A stretch of DNA of 64,000 nucleotides from Prorocentrum cordatum (lineage: Eukaryota > Sar > Dinophyceae > Prorocentrales > Prorocentraceae). The position numbers and the translations under genes are program-made. This document shows, one piece after another, positions 9,494 through 18,737 of this stretch. Within the stretch, counting starts at the first letter, position 1. Every line of letters starts with the position of its first letter. The notes below the pieces were generated by a model. That model saw only the letters and a program-made list of their open reading frames with translations. It was not told where the DNA came from and searched no databases. The stretch covers positions 1 to 64,000 of the forward strand of contig CAUYUJ010015506.1 of NCBI GenBank assembly GCA_963575745.1. The letters run 5' to 3'.

Positions 9494-12382
9494 ATGCCAG
9501 TCGTGGACTTACGTGGGGTTCACGCGCCCTTGCTTCGAGCGGTGCGAGACTTGCAGGGGGTGGTGATGGAAACGATGCCTACGGCTGGAGACGGCGCGTG
9601 CGCCATTCATTCTGTGTGGGGCGAGTGGGAGTGGGGTGAGCTGGTCAAGCGCGACGCTCGCTCGTTTCTCCGCGAAGCGTTCGGTCCCACCGCTGACATC
9701 TTCAAATCGAGGCTGTCGTCCGAGGAGCTGCTGGGCGACATGGAATGGGCACTCTGGGATTTGATCCAACCCTTTGCGAAGCAGTCGGACCCCTTCGGTG
9801 TTCCGCTGCACGCGGGAGACAACGAAGGTCAGCGCGTGTGGCACTGCCTTCCGGAATCCTATTTCGACATTGCTCAGCGCTGCGTTGAGGCATGCCGGGA
9901 ATAACTGCAAAAGTTTGAATTGCACAGGGAGCGTACAACAAGGATAATGCAAAAGTTTGGTTCTTTCGGCGTCGAAGATTTTCATGGTGCTTTCATGATG
10001 CTTTTGATGCGATCCCTGGGTATGTGGGAAAATTACACGGCAGAAGCATCTGATGAGTTCTCTGGAGGACGCCGCCTGAGCAAGTACGAGGCGCCGTTCG
10101 CGGGGACCGCTGGCGCTCGAGAGTGGCACAGAAGTGTCGTTGAAGACGCATGTCTCTGGAACTCATTCGATTTGTTTTTCAGTAAGATCCACGACGTGGT
10201 GGACGGCCTCGATTTCGACGGCGGCGTCGATCTGGAACCTATAACAGCTTTCGCAGAGTCTGTGGACGAGGCCAGGGAATGCAACTACCAATCTGCCGGG
10301 CTGCCCGCAAATTTCGTCAATGCTGTCTATCCTGCCTATCTGGGAGCCATGACTACGTGCGCAGATTATTATTTCAGCGACATCGAACTGCTTGCGCTGG
10401 CGCGTTGCAAGAGGCAAAATGTAGTCATGTTCGTGCACTGCTCTGTGACGCACGAGTTGACGTACGCGCGTTCGCACGTCGGATACCCGAGCCTTCCGGT
10501 GGTCGCCGCGTCCCTTCGAGATGACGGCGGACAGGGTCCTGTCCGAACACATGTCGAGCGGCTGCGGATTTGCCCGCAGGAGCAGTTGCCAGGGCGGGGG
10601 AGAAGCCCGGAAGGCGATCGCTCCACTGAAGATGATGGGCGCAGAGAGGCGAAGCGCCCGAAAACCCAGAGTGAAAGAGCCCCGGCACGTCCCCCTGCCG
10701 AAGAGAGAAGCCGCGGAGACGGGAACGATGGAGCGGTGGGGCAGGCGCCGCGGCAGGAGGATGGGAGTGCCTTGGCAAAACGAGCAAGGACAGACGAGGA
10801 AGTCGAACGAGAGAAGCACGGCCACAGTAACGAGTGCGCCCCGCTGCCGCCGCCGCCGCCTGGGGCGCGCACTGGGCGGCGCGCGACCGGCGGAAAGTCT
10901 GGATTGCATCTGAAGGAGGATTTCGAAATTCGTAGTGGATGCGACGCCGGTTGCGACGACCACGTCAATGCGGCGGAGAGCCAGGGCGCAGCCTCGGGAA
11001 TGCCGGCTGTCGCCGCGGCTGAAGGAGGCCAGTGCGTCACGGACGTGCTCGATTTCTTGGGGTTTCAGTTCCCGGGCCATGCGGGAACGCCAGCTGTCGA
11101 GGCAACTGACAGAGACAAATGCATCGCTTCGGAGTCAGGCGAAGGCGCCGGCGAGGAATCTGAAAGCGAAGGGGGCGACGGCGTGGAGGAGCAATATTTT
11201 GCAGTTGGCGCCGACGCGGAGCAGGTCCGTGGAGCGCCCGTGGAAATGGGCGTGATTGATGGCCGCTGCCGAGAACTCCGCAAACTCATGCGAGAACGGC
11301 CCGCGCTGCCGCTGACAGCTGACGGCGCAGTCTTGACAGCTCCCGATTTGGAAACTGGAGTGAAGTTGCCTTTGTACTCGTGTCCTTTCCAGAACAACCG
11401 GAGTGGGCCTTGCCGTTTCCACGCGAGTGACCGGGCAGCCTTCTTGCACCATATTGCCGGGGGCGCTAGGGATCGCACGCATGCCAGTGTGATAAGTAAG
11501 ATCTGCAACGATGATATTCGCTGGATGACGAACTTGGACTACGTATACGGGGCCATGGCCGTTGCCGAGCGGGAGCGGTGGCCAATGTTGGGGCTGTCGA
11601 CAACTCGGCGATCCCTGAACCTGCTCGCGCTTCGGTACAACGACGAGACGACGAGATGTCTGGCCTGTTTCATATGCGGTCAGCTTCGCACGACGTGCGC
11701 GGGGTACCCGCCAGTTGACCTGGGGTCGAGTTCCATCTCCCTCGCGTCTGGCAACGTCGAGATAAAATATTGGAAAGAGGCGGCTTTCCAGGACGTTGAA
11801 AAGAACTTCCCTGGAACCCTGCTCAACAACTGCGGGTTCGATCTATGGCAGAAGCGGTGCGTGGATCGGGACCTCGAGTCAAGCAAGGCGTGCCCGTGGA
11901 GAGGACAAAAGGTGTTAAGTGAACCGTTGAGCGCCTGTGTTGGAAACCAGGGGCGCCACGTGTCGCGGTGGGCCGTCCAGTTCAGCTTCGAAGGCAGATC
12001 AGGGAAGTTATTCGGGGGCACTGAGGACGTCCGATGTCTCGCGTGCCCCGACAGACATTCGGAGGATTGGGAGACGCCGCCGTTCTGCAGGAAACTCTGC
12101 CCGCAGTGCGAGGTGCCAGTTTGCCGCGACTGCACAGGGAAATTAAGGGATCACGAGGCGGCACCCTCGTTCCTCGACGGCGGGGCCATCCCTATGAGCA
12201 TAGCGAACGACCGGTACTACGGCCACGTGAGTCGATACATTGTGGAGAACGACGTCACGTGGCTGGAGTGCGCAGCGTGCTGCGCCGTGTGGAGTACGAT
12301 GTTGGTCTATTACCTGGAGGCCCCGTACGGCAACCTGATCGACGTCCCGCTCGGCAAGCCGGAAGCCATAGCGCAGGTGAAG
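9494..12382 (+). CDS. Helitron-like protein exon 1: OTU protease-like domain plus zinc modules
   Basis: Start ATG at 9494, the first in frame after the spliced-leader relic. Residue 36 is the likely catalytic Cys of an OTU motif (GDGACAIHSV, 9587-9616). The later segment FSDIELLALARCKRQNVVMF and the His of VRTHVERL fit the rest of an OTU fold. TAA at 9902-9904 breaks the frame, which resumes directly after it. The break lies in a 42-bp near-duplication (TGCAAAAGTTTG at 9906 and 9948). After an acidic and Pro-rich linker come Cys-rich modules: CPFQNNRSGPCRFH near residue 630, CLACFICGQLRTTC near 720, and CPQCEVPVCRDC with AIPMSIANDRYYG near 860-900. The last resembles the DUF6570-type region ahead of Helitron Rep. 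OTU proteases are known in some Helitron/Helentron proteins. Their role in transposition is unclear. Confidence 0.7.
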
Positions 12383-12680
12383 GTCGGGCCCCCGGAGACC
12401 AGGACAAAGATAAACCAGGACACGGAAAACCAAGAAACGACATGTTTTCCTGCAGTGTCACGTTTTTCAGCACCCGTGCAAGTTGTGCTTGCTGCGCTGC
12501 AGGACTCGGGTTTGTGTCTGGGTTTAGAGGGGTCTTGCAGGCTTTTGAGGCCTGTGGTCGGGTTTATTCTCGAAATGCAGCAGTGCAGTATTTCGTTCGT
12601 GCCGCCGTTGGGAAAATTTGGTTTCGAGGGGCGTTGGGTGTCCGGGTCTAGCGTGTCTGGGTCTACGGGGCCCTGAGAAG
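12383..12680 (+). other. Intron 1, introner-like (298 nt)
   Basis: GT-AG intron. GAAG ends the upstream exon (12379-12382) and is repeated as the last four intron bases (12677-12680), as expected if a target duplication supplied the acceptor. The ends carry imperfect inverted repeats: GGGCCCCCGGAGACCAGGACA near 12386, and the complement of GGGCCCCGTAGACCCAGACA near 12672. Removing it joins frame 2 to frame 0 correctly (298 = 1 mod 3), giving AQVK-GNYFSFSMPWDD. Confidence 0.65.
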
Positions 12681-13794
12681 GGCAATTATTTCAGCTTCTC
12701 CATGCCGTGGGACGACATCGAGAGATGTTGTCGCGAAGCGTCTCAGCGCGCCGAAGAGATCCACGGGGGCCGGCTGAGGTGGCTGCAGGATGCTGTCGGC
12801 GTGCCGCGTTCGGAGGAGACGTTGGCGATGCTGGTGAACGCGCGCATCAAGGGGGGCAGCAAAGACCTGGCGCAGCACCTGAAAGGGCTCACGTTGCGCA
12901 TTCCTGTAATGCAAAAGTTGATCGAGATCATGCGCGACAGCGGCTATCCAGGCTATGGCAACAACGGCCTGAACTCATTCGACAGAGTGGCAGCCCGCCT
13001 CCACGAGAGGTACTCTCATAAATACGCAGATAGATACGGGGGGGCGAAGTTCATCCCGCAGGCAGCGCAGGATGCGGCGCAACAGCTAGACGGGGCCAAA
13101 GACTCCATCGTTCAAGACAAAGTGGCGACGCCTCCAGAGCCGGCAAAACCGGTAGAGGATTTCGTCTCTGCGTTGAGCCCGTCCTATATCGTCGCTGAGC
13201 GGAGCACCAGAGCCCAGTCGAACATCTCTGAGAATTACAAGTCCGTGTTTGCAAGGTTCGGCGATGTCGACATCCAGAGCGGGGCGGGCCTGGCCAACCA
13301 GCGTGCCGCCTGGTGCCAGGGCATGGCGTTTCCTTTCACGCTGCCGCGTGCTGTTGGCGGATGCGACGTCCCGAACCAACCTCGTTGGCGTCGACCAGAG
13401 ACGAGAGATCTCCCAACTCCTCGTGGGCTTCTGCGCAGTTGGCTCGAACCGTCAGTGGGCGTAGCCCAGCGGAAACTACCGAACGCTCATTTTGCGATGG
13501 GGCCAGCGACCACGGTGAGGTTGTCTGACCTCACGCGCGGCTTGCCGCAGCGGATAGAGGGCCAGTTCCGACGCACTTGGGGCTTCGCGCCGGCCTTGTG
13601 GAATCTATATTTTCGAGAGCGTGTCAATCTCGGAGCAAGCCTGGGCATCAAGCGAGGGGAACGGTTGCAAGGCCAAAGCGCCGAGAGCATGGAGACCGAC
13701 GCTGCCATAGCCGCTGCGGGTTTACTGCAGAAGCTCGAGAAGGGTTACTACACGTTACCCGATGGCAGACGCCGCAAGATCAACAATGATGCCA
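12681..13794 (+). CDS. Helitron-like protein exon 2: linker region before Rep
   Basis: Continues from GNYFSFSMPWDDIERC. It contains a helical stretch with EIHGGRLRWLQDAVG, a segment FRRTWGFAPALWNLYFRERVN, and ends KINNDA before the donor GTAAGC. It matches the position of the Helitron-like N-terminal domain upstream of Rep, but I cannot name a conserved motif in most of it. The frame would stop at 13809-13811 without splicing. With splicing it runs into exon 3 as NNDAT-LRLSRYRQDDPF, a join that looks native for Helitrons. Confidence 0.6.
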
Positions 13795-14905
13795 GTAAGC
13801 TGATTCTATAGGCTTACGCCACATCCGCCGACCCCTCATCTTGGCGGTTTGCCGGCTCGCTTGAATCGGGCTGGGGAGTCGTGTGGGGGTCCATAATGAC
13901 CTCTCTTGGGGCTGCGTGGAATCCGCTTGGGGTCATCTCGAGGCCCCGGGGGGGCCATCGGAAAAGAAAAGACGCTAATGCAATCTTGGCATCGTTCTGG
14001 AGATGCCCAAAGGGTGGAAGCGTTGGGTTGGGGCCCGTATATTTCTTACTGGGGGCCGTTTCGAGGTCGTTTTGGGGCCTCTTGGGGGCCTCTTTGGGCC
14101 TCTTGTCGGCGTCCTGGGGGCCTCTTGGGGCCTCTTGGGGCCTTCTGGGGCCGTCTTGGGCCGGAAGGCTCGGATTGTCGGTTCGGGCTCGCCCTCTTGG
14201 GCACCTTTTGGGGGCGTCTTGGGGCCCTCTTGGGCTGGCTTGGGGGCCTCTTGGGCCGTCTTGGCGCCCTCTTTGGCCGACTTGGGCGCCTCTTGGGAGC
14301 CTCTTGGGGCGGTCTTGGGGTGCTCTGGGACCGTCTTCAACGCCGTGAAGGCGGGCGAGTAGTATATGATATAAGTGTACGTTGTCCCATGGGAATTTGA
14401 CGATTTTCGGCGCTTCGGTTCTTCTGAGGACTGCTCTTGGAGGCCTCTTGGGCCGTCTTGGAGGCCTCTAGGCTCGTCCTGGGGCCATCTTGGGCGTCTG
14501 GGAGCGCTCGTTTGGCGCCTCGGAGCTCTCGTGAGCCGTCTTGGAGGAGTCTTGGGGCCTTCTTGGCCCGTCTTGATCCCCTTTTGGGCCCAACAGAGCT
14601 CCGTGACGCGCTCGTCGTGGGCCCAGGGGGGGGGTCGAATCTCCGGTTTGGGGCCCCAGGGAGGGGTTCGGAAGGGGGAACTATCTCACACGCCTAGAGA
14701 CCCACAAGGGGTCGGCGGATTTTTGCAGTCGGCCTCGGCAACCTGCAGCGGCGACTCTTGGCTGACTTCCGCTTTCGATGCCGCGCCATTCCGGGCACGC
14801 AGGAGATTCGGACGAAGATTGGGCACCTGGGGATCTGGGCTTGCGTCAACTACGGGAATGACATATTCTGTACTATTTCCCCGGGATAACGGCATAATTA
14901 TCTAG
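13795..14905 (+). other. Intron 2 (1111 nt) containing minisatellite-2
   Basis: The donor GTAAGC at 13795 is a good consensus site, and the acceptor is TATCTAG ending at 14905. The length is 1 mod 3, which converts frame 0 to frame 1 as required. Most of the intron is G-rich minisatellite. Confidence 0.65.
13880..14590 (+). repeat. Minisatellite-2 inside intron 2
   Basis: Repeats of GGGGGCCTCTTG with variants (GGGCCGTCTTG, GGAGCCTCTTG), interrupted near 14345-14430 and ending near 14590. Long frames here are repeat artefacts. Confidence 0.88.
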
Positions 14906-16690
14906 CGCTCAGGCTCAGCAGATACCGCCAGGACGATCCTTTCGTTGCAGGCGAGAGCAGGAGGCAGAAGTGGGCAAAGAGCGATTCGCCGAGCCTGGAG
15001 CCGTCGCCAGAGGACGCGTTTGAGGTGAACATTCCTGGATATGACACGCGTCGCTTGTTCCTCGCAGAGGACCCCTTGGCCGCCTCCAACGCATTCTTCG
15101 TGCAGATCCGCACGGTCTTGGCGACGATGCTCGGAGTGCGCATGCGCCCTCGCTGTCCGCAGTGCTCTGAATCTGGATCGCCGTGCCAGGACGCCCTCGG
15201 CAGCAACGCTGAAGCCATGGGAGGCATTGCAGGGCGCGTGGGCGCTTTGTTCGGCGCCGTGGAGGCTCAGAAAACGACAGGGGGGCTGCACTATCATTTT
15301 GTCATGTTCGTTCAGCGCCTGCACCAGTTCGCCACGCTGAAGGAGATCGCCCAGCAAATCGAGGAAGGTCTCGTGAACGCGACGGAGCTGAAGCATTTCC
15401 TCGGGCAAATCTGCTGTGAGAGATACCCCGACGTGGGCCAATCTGCTAGAGAGAGAACTTCGCTGGATCAGAACTTCCCGACATACTCGGAGTCGTCCGA
15501 GTGCTCTGGATCGCCAGCGTGGGGGGAGTTCAAATTGGGCCGATTGCCTCGGTTCTTGTATGATGACGCGAGAGCCGCGTCCGCGCAGGGGGCTCCAGGG
15601 GAAGCTCAGAAACTCGGCCTGAACTGCGACGACGCCACCTTCAAGGAGAAGTTCAACGGCGCTCTGCAGTATTTCATGTGTCGGTGCCAGCACCACGTAC
15701 ATCGACTGGTGATGGAGTCGAAGACCAAGCAGGAGAAGCGTTTGGCGCCCAACGCCTGCGCTTCCAAGAAGAACAAGAGAGAGTGCAAGCACGAGGCGCC
15801 GTGGACCAACAGAGTGTCCCCCGAGTGGATGACGGCGCCGCTGCTGGTTTGCAAGGGCATTGCCAAGAAGTTCACGCTGCGCACAAGCGGAGTCCGAAAT
15901 TGGCTGGGGCAAACTCTCGGACTGCGCAATGAGGAGTGGCTGAACGGGTGCATGCCGGGCCTGTGCGTCGCTTTTGCAGGGGGCAACAGTGACGTGAAAC
16001 CGAATGACCGACTGCCGATCGTCGAGCAAACGCATGAGACTTGCTGCAGGAAGAAACGCTGCATCATGAAGAAGCAGAGTCTGGGGGGAGCCACTCGAGC
16101 AACTCAGCGCACTCAGGTAGTGACGAATGGATATTTCGGGGGATACATTGGCAAGCGACAGCCCGCGGGCACGTTGGAGACCAAGAAATGCGTGGACAAG
16201 CTGTTTACCTTGAGGGTGAATGTACAGTGCAGGGGCAAAGCGGCGCAGCTCAGAGCAAGCAGCGGGAGGCTGATAACGGAACTCGAGATGAACAGCACGT
16301 GCCGCGGCGCCGTGGAAGTCTGCAACCAGTGCTGCAATCTGGACCTGAGGGACGTTCTGAAGGCAGAGTGCATCCGAACGTTTGGCTCGCAGGCGATCGA
16401 TGGGCGGTCGTGGATGAACTGGTTGGAGACGTCCCAGAATTCGTCGCAGATGAAGGGCGCCAGCGTGACGACGCACGTCCCGCCGGCTCGCAAACCGAAC
16501 ACGCGGGCGGACCGGTCGAGAGTGAACGACTTCGACGCCTGCGCATATCGTCCCTTGGAGCACCCTTGGAAGTTGTTGTCCGCGTGCGAGTTCTTGCGGC
16601 AGTGGAGGTGCGAACCAGTACTGGTTCCGACGCACTACTTGAACCGCAACCAGCCAGCGCGAACTGCGTGGACAGAAGGATCGGGGGAGC
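14906..16690 (+). CDS. Helitron-like protein exon 3: HUH Rep endonuclease domain
   Basis: Begins with the Helitron-typical phrase SRYRQDDPFV and continues IPGYDTRRLFLAEDPLAA. The metal-binding HUH motif is GGLHYHFVMF (His codons at 15289 and 15295). The active-site helix is YFGGYIGK (Tyr codons at 16132 and 16144, Lys at 16153), fitting the Y-x3-Y-x2-K pattern of Helitron Rep. In that family, Rep nicks a strand and carries it on tyrosine during rolling-circle transposition. All three hallmark elements are present, so this exon looks catalytically complete. The reverse strand is also open for 577 codons across it; that frame is a shadow without motifs. Confidence 0.85.
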
Positions 16691-16892
16691 GTAAGACCCG
16701 GGTTTGCCAGGGCTCGGGTTCGGCATCGTTTTTTGACGACCGCGACTCGGATTTTGACGAGGGGGAGTTTTGTGGGATGTCTGCAGCGGGAGGCCTCGTC
16801 AAAATGCAGGCTCGGCCTCGTGATTTTTTTGACGACCTCGTGGGGGATTTCCGAGTCCCCCGTGCCCGGGTCTTGCGTCTCCCCGAAAGGAG
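16691..16892 (+). other. Intron 3, introner-like (about 202 nt)
   Basis: Donor GTAAGA at 16691. AAGACCCGGG at 16693-16702 is perfectly inverted as CCCGGGTCTT at 16865-16874. Inner inverted pieces also exist (TTTTGACGAGG near 16755, CCTCGTCAAAA near 16793). GGAG precedes the insertion and also ends it at 16892. Acceptors at 16889 or 16892 both restore the frame (1 mod 3) and lead into QQLIRSKQYKGG. Confidence 0.65.
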
Positions 16893-18274
16893 GTCAACAG
16901 TTAATCAGGAGCAAGCAGTACAAGGGTGGAGAGGTCGCCGCGAAGCCTGGAGAGCATTACATCGTAGTGACACCCGAGACCGACGAGTATTTCGTTTTTC
17001 CGCGTGACGCAGGTGTCTTCTGCCACTCATGGGTTCTGGTCAGGAAAGCGAGGCCAGGCGTGGTGGTCATCGAAGGCTTGCCCATGCCCAGCGTACACAA
17101 AAGTTCTACGTACAACGCTCAGTATTGCAGTTTATTTTTCCGTCCCTGGACGCTCTATGGAGGAGACGTGACTGTGCTTCACCTGAGTATGTTGGGGATG
17201 GAGTCAACAGTACTGCGGCATTGGCAGGGGGCCCAACACCAGTCGCCCCAAGTTCGAGCTTCGTGCAGACTGACTAAGAAGACAACCACAACAGGGACGC
17301 CATCGACGCTGGACAGCGTATCCTGGAAGACCGCTTGGGGCGAGTACGTGCGCGGGAACGTGGTCAGCCAAGCGGTGGCGAAACTCATCCAGAGTTTCCC
17401 GTTGAATGCGACGGCGTCGTCCGGCAAGGCGGCAGATGATCAGAGCGAGGCAGATGCGTCGGAGGAAGAGCAATATATGCCTCCGCTGAGCCTCCCTGGT
17501 GGAAAGTTTCAACAACTGCTCCGATCGGCCAAAGAAGAGGACAGCCTCGGCGAGAAGTGGGCCGCCTCGGCGAAAGCGAAGGTGAAAGCTTCGGAGAACA
17601 GCCGAGCGAAGAAAAGTGTCCGACTTCACGAGTATGAACAAAGCCATCGCATCGGAGAGCGAGTGTGGAAGACGGGGCCATCTGGCGTCGAACCTGGAGA
17701 CCGTGGGTGTCCGGGAAATATCTTCGAGGATACGTGCCAGGACCACCTCGCAGCTCTATCCGCAGGTGGCACGAGCCAGAAGGCGCGCGATGCTCCCTTC
17801 GACGAGAGGCGAGATGCTGCTGCTTCGTTCAACCCTGCAGGCAATGGCTTCACCAGCGTAGACAAAGCGTTTGCTTCCATGTTGGCGAGCTCGAAGATCC
17901 CGAACGAGAAACAGCGCCAGTTTCTCGAGCAATTCGTTCGACGTTTGAAGATTGAGTGGCTGGAGAAGCAACAGGGCAACGTGCACCAGAATTCCGAGGG
18001 GCCTCTGCTGGATGTAGTGCGCGGATTTCCGGGCACCGGAAAAAGTGCCGTCATTGGCTGGATGCGGTATTTAATGGAAGAAGGTCTCGGTCGGGAGCAC
18101 GGCGTTCAGTTCGTTTGCTTGGCGTTTCAAAATGCCATGGCGGCGCAGATCAACGGCCATACGGTGCGCCACTGGAGCGGCATCCCGGCGCGGAACGACG
18201 ACGGGAATGCCACGGGCGACAGGCGCAAGCAGTCCATGAAGTGCGGGGCCCTGCGCGTGATCATCATCGACGAG
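16893..18274 (+). CDS. Helitron-like protein exon 4: helicase N-terminal part with Walker A
   Basis: Opens with the Helitron connector (YIVVTPETDEYFVFPRDAG, then NAQYCSLFFRPWTL), which normally follows Rep. The Walker A motif GFPGTGKSA lies at about 18023-18049, motif Ia (CLAFQNAMAAQINGHT) follows, and the Walker B stretch IIIDE ends exactly at the exon border. These place it in the PIF1 branch of SF1B helicases, which unwind 5' to 3'. The intron splits the Walker B/DEV sequence. Low-complexity acidic and Lys-rich sequence links the connector to the helicase core. Confidence 0.85.
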
Positions 18275-18737
18275 GTCCCGAGGGCACCGAACGAGTCACT
18301 CCATGGAGTGCATCGTTCGTTGCCCTCCTCGTGGCGTGGGTCGTTCGGGCTCCTCGTGTGTGGGTCGTTGGGGCTCCACCTCTTGGTGTGAGTCGTTCGG
18401 GCCCCTCGTCCTGGTGTGAGGCGTTCGAGCTCCTCGTGGTGCGAGTCGCTGGAGCCCTTCGTCCTTTGGTGAGTTGTTCGGGCCGCTCCTCCTGGTGCGA
18501 GTCGTTGGAGTTCGTGGACGTGTGAGTCGTTCGGGCCCCTCGTCGTGGTGTGAGTCGCTCGGGCTTCACGTGGTGTGAGTCGTTCGGGCTCTTCGTCACC
18601 TCCAACGGCGGCGTCTAGGCAAATTCTGATAATTCTCTAGTGCGCCCCAGGCGTCTCCGTGTTTGCAAGACCTGTGGAGGCAATGAGCATAGCTCAGCGC
18701 ACACAAAACATATATGTTCTGTATGCAACATTTCCAG
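18275..18737 (+). other. Intron 4 (463 nt) containing minisatellite-1
   Basis: Donor GTCCCGAG at 18275, acceptor ACATTTCCAG ending at 18737. Splicing joins IIIDE to VSMMSAELLG, restoring the PIF1 Walker B motif without any extra residue (463 = 1 mod 3). The middle (about 18300-18595) is forward minisatellite-1. The 3' part contains TGAGCATAGCTCAG, also seen in the dispersed leader repeats. Confidence 0.75.

Noticed and set aside
14902-16635. 577-codon minus-strand frame
   Set aside because: It is the reverse of the Rep exon, which has clear HUH and Tyr motifs; the minus frame has none.
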